From NCBI GenBank assembly GCA_030704615.1, contig CM060732.1:9178001-9238000 (forward strand): a DNA stretch of 60,000 nt. The letters are read 5' to 3'. Below the pieces are notes generated by a model that searched no databases, had not been told where the DNA came from, and worked only from the letters and a program-made list of their open reading frames with translations. This document shows, in pieces, positions 46,871 through 57,596 of this stretch (position 1 is the stretch's first letter; every line of letters starts with the position of its first letter). A program made the translations under genes and the position numbers. The stretch is from Takakia lepidozioides (lineage: Eukaryota; Streptophyta; Takakiopsida; Takakiales; Takakiaceae).

Positions 46871-47243
46871 TCATTTATTCATTTCACTTTCATTTCACTT
46901 TCATCCTTCCTGGAGCATACATAAGGGAGCAGGGTCACCAAGCTCCTCACTTCTTTTGACGTAAACACTTGAGGTTGCTTTGGATGTTCTCTTCCATTGA
47001 ACGAGAGTGTAGCCCAAGAGGAGGGCGCGCACCTTTTGCTGTTGTGCAAAGTTACTTCAGCAGATTGTGTATAAGTTCAACACTACAATGCGCATCAACC
47101 CACTTGGGTTGGTGACAGGTGTAGAAGTGTTGGGCTATCGCATTGCACTCTACATTCACAACACATTCATTTATAGGTGACTATTTTTTGTTGCTTACAT
47201 CACTAGGGTCCAGAGGAGTGGATATTGGGTGAAGATGAGGGAG

Positions 47244-49703
47244 GAATAGAGCCCTTGGTATACGGCAATCTCGAACACTGTTAGTGCCACTGGCAATGTT
47301 GAGTGCAACCTATGTGGACTGAAGCTTTCTTATCGTAAGGATCGGCTGCTCGCTAACCTCAGCTATAGAGATGTGAAGAGCGCCAGAGTGGGTTTATGCC
47401 TTAAAGCATCTATGCGGATAAAAAGCCATTTTGCCCAGTGTGGAGGCATTATTCCAATGTCTCTGGATCTGGACATGAACTCTGAGCAAAACACTTCATC
47501 TTCCCGTCAAGATACCCCGATTAGTACCCAAGGCGACTCTTGTGAGGCTTCATGTGTCCTTGGACAAGTGGATTGTGCCGAAGCAAAACTTGCTTCAACA
47601 CCTCTTTGTACCCCTACACTTCAACGGAGTAGAGAATTACGGCAGCAATCCATGCAGGAAGGTCTTAATTTGTCTGCGAAAAAACAGTTGGATAAAAAAT
47701 GGGCGCAGTTTTTTTTCGAGGCCAACATATCATTTAATGTGGCTAGGCTTCCGGCATTTGTTTATGCCGTTAGAGCAACCTCGGAGTCCAGATCCACGTA
47801 CGTGCCTCCGACTTATCACAATCTCCGCACATAATTGCTAGAAGACGTCATGACCAAACTTACCCAAAAGGTCAACGATAGGACGGGCGAGTGCATCAGA
47901 AAATATGGAAGCACTATATGTGCCGATGGTTGGAGTTCTGTTACAAACAGACCATTGTTCAATGTCATGCTCGTATGTCCAGCTGGGGAACAATTCTTGG
48001 GATCGGTGGACACTAGCGGCGAGAAGAAAGATGGACGTTATCAATGCCAGCTATTGACGGATTTCATCGAACAGGTCGGAAGTGATAGAATCGTGCAAAT
48101 ATGCATAGACAATGCCGCTAACATGATAAACACTGCAGACATGTTATTGGCACGTTATCCCCATATGTACTATCAAGGTTATGCTGCTCATATCCTTGAC
48201 CTCCTTTTGGAAGATTGGGGAAAAGAACAGTGGGTGAAACAACTTGTCAAGCAAGCGAAGACCGTTGTGTCGTTCATTCGTACACACCACACCCCTTTGG
48301 CAATATATAGGAGGCATGAACCCCAAATACAGCCTCCGGAATCCAGACGAAACTCGTTTTGCCACTAACTTCTTGATGGTGGATCGGTTGATGATGGTGA
48401 AGAGCAGTCTGGAGCACACCATCATCGATCCTCAATGGGATGCATACACACGGACATTGCGGGATTCCAGAAAAGCCAAGTCATTGGGCAAAAGTCAAAA
48501 AGTTCGGAACAGCATTCGTTGCGATGATTTCTGGAAGAAATGTGAAAACTTTGTTTATATGGTAGAGCCGGTGTTAATCGTCTTGCGGGAGTTTGAGCAA
48601 CCAGTAATGGGCAAGACATGGTTATTAATGCAAAATCTTGAAAAACATGTCCAATCCCTGAGGCATCCTCACTTCATCTTGGAACCCGAACTTGCGGACA
48701 GTGATGAGGATGCATTTTATGACCGTCGGTCGATGGTTCGAACAGACTTGCATTATGCGGGGGCTTTGCTCAATCCATTCTTGCTCGACAATACCATGCT
48801 CCGAGACGACGCTGATGCCAAGGCCGGCCTCATGCGAGTGCTCATGCGACTGGCTCCGTCGAACATGGCAGAGAGAGCTATATCCGAGTAGAATGCTTCT
48901 CAAACTGCCGCGATCCTTTTGAAGACATTCCGGATCCAAAAAAACTCAATATGTTGCCACATGAATGGTGGGATTTGATTGGAGCTAGAGCAAGAACATT
49001 GGCTCCCATTGCGAAGCGTATTCTTGCCCAAGTGTGCTCTGCCTCATCTTGCGAATGCAATTGGAGCAGTTACTCATTTGTTCTCAACAAGATTTGCAAC
49101 ATGTTGAATCCCGCGAGGGCTGACAAATTGGTATATGTGTATATCAATTGTCGACTACTACGTGAGAGGGCAGCGGATGATGTTGCAGCATGGTATGAGA
49201 GGAATTTGCATTCCGAAGACTCTGCTTCTGAGGTAGATTCGATGAGTGATATACTGAGTCTCAGAGGGAATCATCTCAAAAGGAGTCATCTGCCTCCGAT
49301 AGTGGAGATGGGTCCGATGATGCTCCCGACAATGCGTATGACCCGTTTACGTTCACAGAGGAGGATGCCTATATCCAGCCGATCTTTGATGACCTTCTTG
49401 AGGAAGTACGTATCGCAGATGAAAGGTGAAGCTGCAATTGTGTCATCCCCAGAACATGGTCCTCAGAATGAAGTTGGGGTCGACCCTCGCCCCCCACTAC
49501 ACGTTGAAGCCACCGGCAGTGCCCCAATGGAGCTCAGGGGTGATGAACTACCAGGACCGAGCGACGTACACAACCCTGTTCATACAAACGATGGTGCCAA
49601 ACCATTGTACAGTCGACGGAACGGGAACATGCCTCACCGATATGACCAGCTCCACCACAACGCCAAAACTGATCTAGCTCCCCATCAACACAGCGGGCAT
49701 TAA
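47244..49703 (+). pseudogene. hAT transposase: BED finger, DUF659, dimerisation domain
   Basis: In order: a BED-type finger (WYTAISNTVSATGNVECNLC ... RIKSHFAQC), a linker (LSAKKQLDKKWAQFFFEANI), a DUF659-type catalytic start (TICADGWSSVTNRPLFNVML, FLGSVDTSGEKKDGRY, ICIDNAANMINTADMLLARY), a middle region (LVKQAKTVVSFIRTHHTPLA, MVDRLMMVKSSLEHTIIDPQ) and the C-terminal hAT dimerisation domain (WWDLIGARARTLAPIAKRIL, SCECNWSSYSFVLNKICN). Breaks: TAA at 47832-47834, a frame change near 48320, a TAG at 48889-48891 followed by a frame change, and another near 49260 where an acidic tail shifts frame. Inactive. No TIRs were found; it directly abuts cassette B. Confidence 0.85.
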
Positions 49704-49737
49704 GGAGCAATATGGTTGATCTGTTTTCCACACACAC

Positions 49738-50848
49738 GTGGGAATTGGAGATAAAGGAGGAGTGGGACACCACAAGAAGGATGAGCAGCCATATCAACGC
49801 GGCCAAGAGGGAGGAGATACCACGAGGTGTTTTGCAGTCATGAATATCAGATGGCATAGTTTGTTCGATGTGCAGGAATCCATACGGCCCAGAGGGATGT
49901 CATGTGCTTGGATCGTGTGGACATGTGTTCCATCTTGCATGTCTTATCCCGCAATCTTTGCGGATGAGCGCTTGCCTAGAATGTCGTACATCAATCCATC
50001 GCCGTTTCTATAAGCTGGTGGACTTGGAGGACATGATGCCGATAGATTTTAAATACAATTGACACAATCTCCCATTGGATGGTCAACCACATACATTTCT
50101 GAATTGTGTGCATTGGGGCAAAAGCTTGTTGTGGGATGCAGACAGAAAAATGCATGCCATACATGCCACAAACCCGCAATACGTTAGATCACCCCAATAT
50201 TTCTGGGTCACATCTAACTGGGAGATAACAATACATGCGGGAGGCATTGCCGATTGGTGGGAGAGAAAGTAGTTTTGCCGCAATTTGGGAGGGCATTGGA
50301 GTCAGAGAAAGACGAGGTTTTTCTGGTTGCCACAGATTCCATGGGTGTAAGAAGAAAACGAATTGTATAACCAAGAACCGATTGGGAGACATTTGTTGTT
50401 GTCCGAAGTGGAAGATGCTATAATATATCAACGCCAAATGAATGAGGCGTACGAGGCGGCTTATCGTCGAGACGACACAATGATTAGGGACCGGGCCCGC
50501 GAGAGGGTATTGGAAAGTTTCAAGGGTAGCATCAAGGCAGTTGTAAAGGAATGGAAGTGACTATGGACAGACTGTTTTCTTCTTGTTTCGGGGGCTCTGT
50601 TGTCGAATGTGAACGGCCTCATTGCCGATTTGCATGCAGCCCGAGCACGCGCCGAAGATCAACCTCCGCCACGTCGTGAGAGTCTGGAAGAGAGTCAACT
50701 TTCGTCGAAAAGTAGGCGGATGCTCGTCACTATTGATCAAATCCCATTGGGCCCCTCATTGACCACGAGATCACAGTCCCAGGCTCTCCGTATTGGCAGT
50801 GCAAATCAGGCCACACCATCACGTCCCTTGCCCCCTTCATCACCATGA
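49738..50848 (+). pseudogene. RING-H2-family gene, 5'-truncated copy B
   Basis: Homology starts at WELEIKEEWDTTRRMSSHIN, close to where copy A starts. RING: CSMC, GSCGHVFHLAC, CLEC, so all eight ligand positions of the finger are present, unlike copy C. Downstream are FLNCVHWGKSLLWDADRKMH, FWVTSNWEITIHAGGI, YNQEPIGRHLLLSEVEDAI, FKGSIKAVVKEW and a tail with RMLVTIDQIPLGPSLTTRSQ aligned to the end of copy A. In-frame stops occur before the RING (TGA), after it (TGA), after WWERK (TAG), before EENE and after KEWK, so it is a pseudogene. Confidence 0.75.
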
Positions 50849-51309
50849 AGTGAAGACAGTGACGAACGAGATTTCAATCACTAGCAACGTAGTACATAGA
50901 CTGTAGACAATGTGGATTTTTGTTGTACCTTGAATTTCTGCAATACACTGATAGGACTCTGCCAATTTTGTATATGCATCAATTTTGTTAATGCACAATG
51001 CACATGTGCGACACCTGCCAATTTCAATTGCATGAACAACGTTTTCTTCACATTTTCACTCGTGTGATGGGAAAGAAGTGGTTCACCCTATAAACACATT
51101 TACTATGGTGTCATATTGGGTCATGATGTGTATGTGGGTATCTGCAATGGACTCCGAAAGCTGGAGAACAAGGAAAAATGATATTAACCAATAAGTTATA
51201 ACGAGTTACGAACGGTCGTCTTCCAAACAAATTTTGCCTAGTCTCGTATTTCATAATCATTTCGAAAATTCTATCTACGTGTGACGAACATACCCACAAA
51301 GTTCTTGAA
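50849..51309. other. 3' flank of RING copy B
   Basis: AT-rich trailer with a weak trace of the spacer repeat (GGTTCACCCTATAAAC near 51081). No gene. Confidence 0.4.
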
Positions 51310-52262
51310 GCACAAAATAATTTTGATTGATCTCATATTACTCAGGGACCTGTGAGATGGTACGTTGAACATACTGGCCAAGTCTCAAAGCGAAAGAAAA
51401 TCACTTGGATATGCACTCTTTATAGAGAGTTCTGCAATAGTGAGCAAAGAGAACACCTTTTTTTTTGGATCATTTTTGTTTGGTCCAAATTTTGGCAAGG
51501 ATGTAGCGGTGGGAGGCTTGAAGCCGCAGAACAAAATTGAGCCAAAAATAAAATTGATACGTGGCAGAAACCCCCAATCAAAGGCGGTGTAAACCTAATT
51601 GCTTCAAATTCATTTAAATTCAATTAAATTCTCGAATGGGTTGAGGGTTGAGCACGTCGATGGGGTGACAAATGATTTTTTCTTTTGTTGTGTCTCTGCA
51701 TATATGTCGCACACATGTTCAAGCACATGCGGACAAAAGATGGGCTTCAACCACATCCGTTCAATGGGTGCAATAGTCGTGCACGCATTGCATGATTTCT
51801 TTTTCGCAATGAACAAACACTGGATGACAAGTGAACGCCTCATTGGCCCATCGAACAGATTTTGATTGATCTCATATTACTTTGGGACCTGTCAGATAGT
51901 ACGTTGAACATGCTGGCCAAGTCTCGAAGCGAACGAAAATCATTTGGATGGGCAACCATCCGTTGGCCGAGGATTGATCTCATATTATTCTGGGACCTCT
52001 TAGATGGCACATTGAACATACTGGCCAAGTCTCAAAGCGATCCGAAATCATTTCAATGGGCAACCATCCGTTGAGCCATCGAATGAATTTCGATTCATCT
52101 CATATTAGTTCGGGACCTGATACATGGTATGTTGAACATACTGGCAAAGATTGAAAGCAAACGAAAATCATTTGGATGGGCACCCATTCGATCGCCCATT
52201 GAATAAATTTTGTTTCGTCTCATATTAGACCAGGACCTGTTACATGGTATGCCATTTGAAGC
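51310..52262 (+). repeat. Cassette B spacer repeats
   Basis: Units carrying CTCATATTACT, GGGACCTG, ATGGTACGTTGAACAT and CTGGCCAAGTCTC(A/G)AAGCGA begin near 51338, 51878, 51981, 52099 and 52219, spaced 103-120 bp, all in one orientation. Between the first two lies a ~480-bp stretch with AAGAGAACACCTTTTTTTTT and GGCTTGAAGCCGCAGAACAA that is inverted in cassette A (5290-5560). They are diverged members of the same family as the cassette A repeats. Confidence 0.8.
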
Positions 52263-52269
52263 TCTTTTT

Positions 52270-52535
52270 GTAGTGTCTCTTGCTTCGTAATGCGGTGGCA
52301 TTTTATCCAATATGTCGATTTCTTGGAACAGATCCACACGTGTGTACAGAAATCCTTAAATAACCAAATTACCATTGCAACTTTTATAAGCCTCATCCCC
52401 AGCTTCCAGTTTTCATGGTCATTTGATTTTTTAAGTATTTATATACGCATGTGTGGATATGTTCCGGATGGAGAATATCAACATTGGAAAAATAAGAGTT
52501 GGAGAAGCACCTCATTACGAAGCAAGAGACATTAC
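52270..52535. mobile_element. Foldback MITE-like element, copy 1
   Basis: Terminal arms GTAGTGTCTCTTGCTTCGTA (52270-52289) and the inverted TACGAAGCAAGAGACATTAC (52516-52535), extending further inward to about 28 bp. The interior mentions AAATCC(T)TA(A)A and CAGCTTC in both copies. No coding. A second copy lies 280 bp downstream. Confidence 0.7.
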
Positions 52536-52816
52536 ATAACACCTCAGCATGTTGAACATTTGGATGAAGAATCTTGCCCATCGTCACTTCAAGCGCTTCT
52601 GAAATGATCACATGTTTGTTGGTGGAAGCTAACGCGTCCTCGTTTCCCAACCACATTGATGTACCGGGACCTGTTGCATGGTATATTGAACGTAGTGGCA
52701 AAGTTGAAGCAAACAAAAACCATTTGGATCGTCAACCATTTGAGAGGGGGGTGAATGATTCGATCGCCCATTGATCAAGCACCTTCATGGGTGCCCTGCC
52801 TTTTGAAGCTCTTTTT

Positions 52817-53094
52817 GTAGTGTCTCATGTTTCGTAATGCGGTGCTTCTCCATGTTCTCTTTCTGGTGCCATTCTCGATCTGGAAGAAATCCACAAGTGT
52901 GTAGAAATCCTAAAAAAACCAAATAACCATCAAAATTTGAAGCCTCATTCCCGGACCGCAGCTTCTCAGACGTTTTTTTTTTTTTTTTTTAAAGGATTTC
53001 TATACACGTCTGGATGTCTTCCAGATCAAGAATGTCATCAAATTGGAAAAAGAAGAGCTAGAGAAGCACCGCATTACGAAGCACAACACATTAC
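52817..53094. mobile_element. Foldback MITE-like element, copy 2
   Basis: Same architecture as the preceding element: GTAGTGTCTCATGTTTCGTA at the left, TACGAAGCACAACACATTAC at the right, with related interior and a long T-run near 52975. The flanking 100-140 bp downstream (ATGTTGAACATTT, CGTCACTTGAAG, CTCATGTTTGTTGGT) is also shared, so the duplicated unit is larger than the foldback itself. Confidence 0.7.
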
Positions 53095-53369
53095 ATAAGA
53101 CCTCAACATGTTCAACATTTAAATGATGTCAGGTGAACCATTTCGTTCGTCACTTGAAGTGCTTCTAAAATGATCTCATGTTTGTTGGTAGGAGGCTAAA
53201 GGTAACGCGTCATCGTCTGCCAATCATGCCTCCCCGTAGGCACATTGATCTCGTACTAGTCGAAGACTCCCGTAGGCCATATTGAACGTTTCATGTGATA
53301 CATTTTCACAAATGCGATGTGATACATTTTTGAAATGGTATCACATCAACCGTTTAATGTGGCCAATGC

Positions 53370-53865
53370 ATCTCTTCCGCACTATGGCGGAAATGTTCGC
53401 CACTTGAAGGCACAAACACAAATAATCCGTGCAAACAATATCAAGAATCATATGTACTGCAAGGTGTTTCATACTGCCGATTTTCATATAGCTGATTTCT
53501 TTAGGAATCGTTTTGCTACTCCCATGCCAACAACATCAGGTCCACTGGGACTGCCATATTCTGAATTCCGTATCAGCCACCACGGACATGAAACCAAGAA
53601 CTGAGCACCAAATCTCCAATTCATTCAATTTATGGTGGGCCGTGGCTGCAAGCTGGCCGGGGTGGCTGATACGTTCGTTTGAACATGACAGTCTCAGAGG
53701 ACCTGATGTTGTTGGCACAGGAATAGCAAAAAGTGTACTACAGAATTCAGCTAGGGGAACAACAATAGCATCAAACACCTTACCGTAAATATGATTGTTA
53801 ATATTTGTTGTGACAGATGCCATCAATAGAGAATTCACACCATCTGTTGCAATTTGCACTCCAGC
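53370..53865. repeat. Long imperfect inverted repeat 1
   Basis: Arms of about 150 bp: 53440-53588 and 53653-53800. Both read (in opposite senses) GGTGTTTCATACTGCC or GGTGTTTGATGCTATT, then TGCCAACAACATCAGGTCC, then CGTATCAGCCACC. Weak open frames on both strands (FHIADFFRNRFATPMPTTSG) suggest a duplicated gene piece rather than a transposon end. Confidence 0.75.
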
Positions 53866-53954
53866 AGCAGTACCGGTCCCCCGATAAATAAAGTTCCATT
53901 GTAAATAATAAATTGCATACGCTCCAACCTCACAGATGTCATTTCAACAAAACC

Positions 53955-54365
53955 GGTCATATACTGTGTCACTGTTTGTATGTTCCAATGTTCCAACGTT
54001 TCTGATAAGGTTCTGAGAAAAACGATGTATTGGTTCCGTAGGAGTTAGACAACTTACGTTCCATATCTCATTCTCATGTGCGACACTACCATAAGAGACA
54101 TGAGTATGTAAGTAACAGGTGTACATGCGACCTCAGGACGTTCCAGTAAACCATTCGCTGGACCTAGTATTGAACGTTCGGACTTCAGAGGTCGCATGTG
54201 CACATGTTACTTTCAGACTCATGCTCTCATGGTAGGGTCGCACATCCGAATGAGATGTGGGACGCTAATTGTTTAACTCATACGGAACTAATACATCGTT
54301 TTTTCAGAACCCTAGCGGAAACGTTGGAACATTACAAATATAAACAATGAGACAATACACAAACC
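53955..54365. repeat. Long imperfect inverted repeat 2
   Basis: Arms of about 160 bp (53968-54135 and 54200-54360): AATGTTCCAACGTTTC, then AACGATGTATTGGTTCCGTA, then ATGCGACCTC near the centre, each mirrored on the other side with scattered differences. No coding potential. It lies between inverted repeat 1 and the kinase-like gene. Confidence 0.8.
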
Positions 54366-54498
54366 ATTTATGTTGCAATGATAAGTGCCAGGGTCGAACA
54401 TATGCAATGTAGTATTTACAATGGGATTTTATTTATTACATGCACGATCAAAATTGAGTTCTGTCTTCACTGCAAATCTCATATCTACGAGACTATGG

Positions 54499-55951
54499 TC
54501 TACTCCGTCCTATATACGCCTTTGGGCTCACGCCAATTGAATGGCTTGCCCATGAACCGAAGTACTATATGGGCTAATGTGACTCTTTCTTTCTTGTTGT
54601 TGTCGTACAATTTTTGTAGCATTGAATGCCAACAACCTCTCGTAAATTGGTCCTCGAACATACTTTGATTATAATGAGCGATGTCATTTATTCGTACCGC
54701 TATCTTCCCAACGGCAAAGGTCTCCGACGTCATGTCCTGGGGGGGGGGCATTCACATTAAAAACCGATGCAATATTTTTTTCCACCAACCATCTTTTCGC
54801 GAGTTCCCAGTCCAGCTTCTCCTGGTTTTCAAACTGGTACGGCGAGACTTTGCGTATGCCCAATGGGGTGGCTAAGCCCCAATCACACACCCCAATCTTG
54901 ATCTCCTCGGTGCCATCTAGAAAATACAACAAGATTTTGTCGAGGGACAAGTCGTTATGCATGACACCGTTCTTATGGACAACATCCATGATGCACACCA
55001 GTACCCATGCAAGTTTACTGCGCACTTTCCAGAAACGAAGCAAGCGATCGCACTCCTGGAACTCTGTTTCCATTCCCTTTTGTTCCAAAATCACCATGTC
55101 GTCCGAATCGTTGCCCCATTTTCTATCAAGGTTCATCATGTTGCGTATTGTCCCCGCATTCCATCAGCGAGTGTAACCCTCTACCTCACGTGCATTCATA
55201 GCAAAATATGAGATAACACCCGGATGCTGGAACTTCACTCTCAAACACTCGTCGTTATGTTGTCTCAACGAATTTTCTGAATTTTTGGACTTGGGTATTT
55301 TTCCCGCTAGCTCCCAACGCTCCGGTATTCTAGAATCGCCAACAATCCTACACTGACGGACCTTAGCATACCCTCATTCTTTGTAAGGGCCAACCTCTAC
55401 CACCTTCACACTTGAGTTCAGATAATAAAGACCAGTTGTGCCTCCCCCGTCCGATGTGCCTTCCAAGGGACAGCCCTAGTCCGGCGTTGTGAATTCTGAC
55501 TTGCCGAGCAAACCCAATACTCGACATGCCGCATTAACTCAGCTTCGGCGGAGGGTTCCCGACCCTCGGTTGTTCTACCATTCCATGTCTTCTTTAGCTG
55601 CTTAAAATTCCACGTGGCCTCTTTCGCCCTACTTTGGATCCACCGATTGAACTTCGGATTGTCCCTGTCCGCCGTCCATCTAACCCCCGCCAAAGCGTCC
55701 GTCATTTTCCTCTCCATATTCTGCTGGAAAATCTGAAACCATTCTCATCCATGCCTGACATAAGCACTCTCCAGCCTCATCATGTCCTTACGCTTGAAAT
55801 AATCCACTACCACTTCTTTCACCCTATCCAAGGCATCCGGTCCCGGGTAGTCTTGCTTGTTGACATGGCTATCCCGCTAGTGGGCACATTTTCTCTTCCT
55901 CCAACCCCCAGACGACCCCGCACCAGAACTTGAATTCACAACCCCCGACAT
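54499..55951 (-). pseudogene. Protein-kinase-like gene, cassette B
   Basis: Minus strand from ATG 55949-55951: MSGVVNSSSGAGSSGG, RKRKCAH, DSHVNKQDYPG, NMERKMTDALAGVRWTADRD, then a Gly-loop region (CRIVGDSRIPERWELAGK), CLRVKFQHPGVISYFAM (lysine of subdomain II), GVMHNDLSLDKILLYF (HND catalytic loop), IGVCDWGLATP (DWG in place of DFG) and TSETFAVGKIAVRINDI. It aligns along its length with the cassette A copy and keeps the N-terminal module in line with the kinase domain. In-frame stops after KCAH, after YVRHG and after EGYTR, and frame changes near 55440 and 54730, make it a pseudogene. HND and DWG replace HRD and DFG in both copies or close to it, so these are probably family traits. Confidence 0.7.
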
Positions 55952-56319
55952 TGTATAAACTTTAGCCCACTACAGGGGATAAAACCTCAGAAAATGGCAA
56001 TGGACGCGTGTGAATGGTATCTTCGTAGTTTCTGCAAAAAAACAGGTCGCCGGAGATCCGAAAATGGCAAAATGGTGATACGATGATTGAACCGTGAACA
56101 AGGGTGTAGGACTGACCAATAAAAAACCGACAAAACCTCTCCCCCTCCCCAAAAAAATCACCTTTGCACCTCCCGTTGGCAGTGCTAAGCAACGAAGTCC
56201 GAAAGGACTACAGGATGCCAAGGAACCGCACCACGAGAGGGGCAAAAGTGATCAAAAAAAGAGGGGGAATGGTTTATATAGGCGCCCACCAGCCCCCCCT
56301 CCAAAAAAATGGCATTATG
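55952..56319. other. 5' flank of the kinase-like gene
   Basis: Possible promoter region of the minus-strand kinase-like gene. ORFs are short and no motif stands out. Confidence 0.35.
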
Positions 56320-57596
56320 CTTGAAAAGGCGCGACAGGCCAATGGCGCCTCGCCATGTGTCAATGCGGCGCGACTGACCAGTCGCACCTCGCCATGCGCA
56401 CATACATGGGAGAGATCAAGGGTTCAAAACCACCTCTCCCCCCCCCCCCTCCCATTTGGTTCGTTTTTCTTGATCAGTGCCGCCTCGCCTCGTGGCTGCC
56501 GCTTAATGATTAAAAAAAAAAACGACCGCCACACGCGGGTCCCTGGATTTCAAAAAAAAAAAAACACGCGACCGCCACATGGTGGTCGCTATATTTATAA
56601 AAACAAAAAGAGCGGCAGCCATTGCATTTTTTTTAAATATATTAAATAAGCGCCCGTCGTTTGGCGGTCGCTTAATAAAAAAAACGACCGCCGCCAAATG
56701 GGGGTTGCTATAGTTTTAATTTAAAAAAATGACCACCACATGGCGGTCACTGCATTTTTTAAAAATATATTAAATAAGCGACCGCTGTTTGGCGGTCGCT
56801 TAATTCAAGATTCAAAATTAAAAAAATGACCGCCGCCAAATGGCGGTTGCTATAGTCTTTATAAAAACAAAGCGACCGCCACATGGCGGTCGTTGTATTT
56901 TTTGAAATATATTAAATAAGCGACCGCCAAACGGCGGTCGCTTAATTCAAGATTCAAAATAAAAAAAAGTGACTGCGCAACCAGATGGGAGATGTCAACG
57001 GTTCAAAACCACCTCCCCCCCCCCTCCCATTTGTTTCATTTTTCCTGACCCGTGGCGCCTCGCCATGTGGCTGGCGAGGCGCCGCTTCATGATTTAAAAA
57101 ACAAAACGACCGCCACACGGCGGGTCCCTGGATTTCAAACAAAAAACAAAAACATGGCGGTCGATATATTTATAAAAAACAAAAAGAGCGATCGCCACTG
57201 CATTTTTAAAAAATATATTAAATAAGCGACCGCCGTTTGGTGGTCGCTTAATTCAAGATTCAAAATTAAAAAACGACCGCCGCCAAATGGCAGTCGCTAT
57301 AGTTTCTATTTTTTTAAAAACGACCGCCACATGGCGGTCGTTGCATGTTTTAGAAATATATTAAATAAGCGACCGCCGTTTGGCGGTCGTTTAATTCAAG
57401 ATTCAAAATATAAAAAAAGGGACCACCGCCAAATGGCGGTCGCTATAGTTTTTATAAAAAACAAAGTGACTACCACATGACGGTCTCTGCATTTTTTTTT
57501 TAATTATACATTAAGTGACAACCAAACGGTGGTCGTTTAATTCAAGATTCAAAATAAATAAAAAACGACCGCCGCCAAATGACGGATGTAATGGCG
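56320..57596. repeat. Hairpin array, GCGACCGCC / GGCGGTCGC, with GGCGCC palindromes
   Basis: Roughly 20 palindromic units of the type GCGACCGCCGTTTGGCGGTC with A/T-rich spacers (ATATATTAAATAAGC, TTAATTCAAGATTCAAAAT). Larger repeats begin with GGCGCCTCGCCATGTG at about 56344 and 57055; the second can fold with TGGCGAGGCGCC. The same hairpin family as 45960-46870. It ends exactly where RNase H coding sequence begins. Confidence 0.85.
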
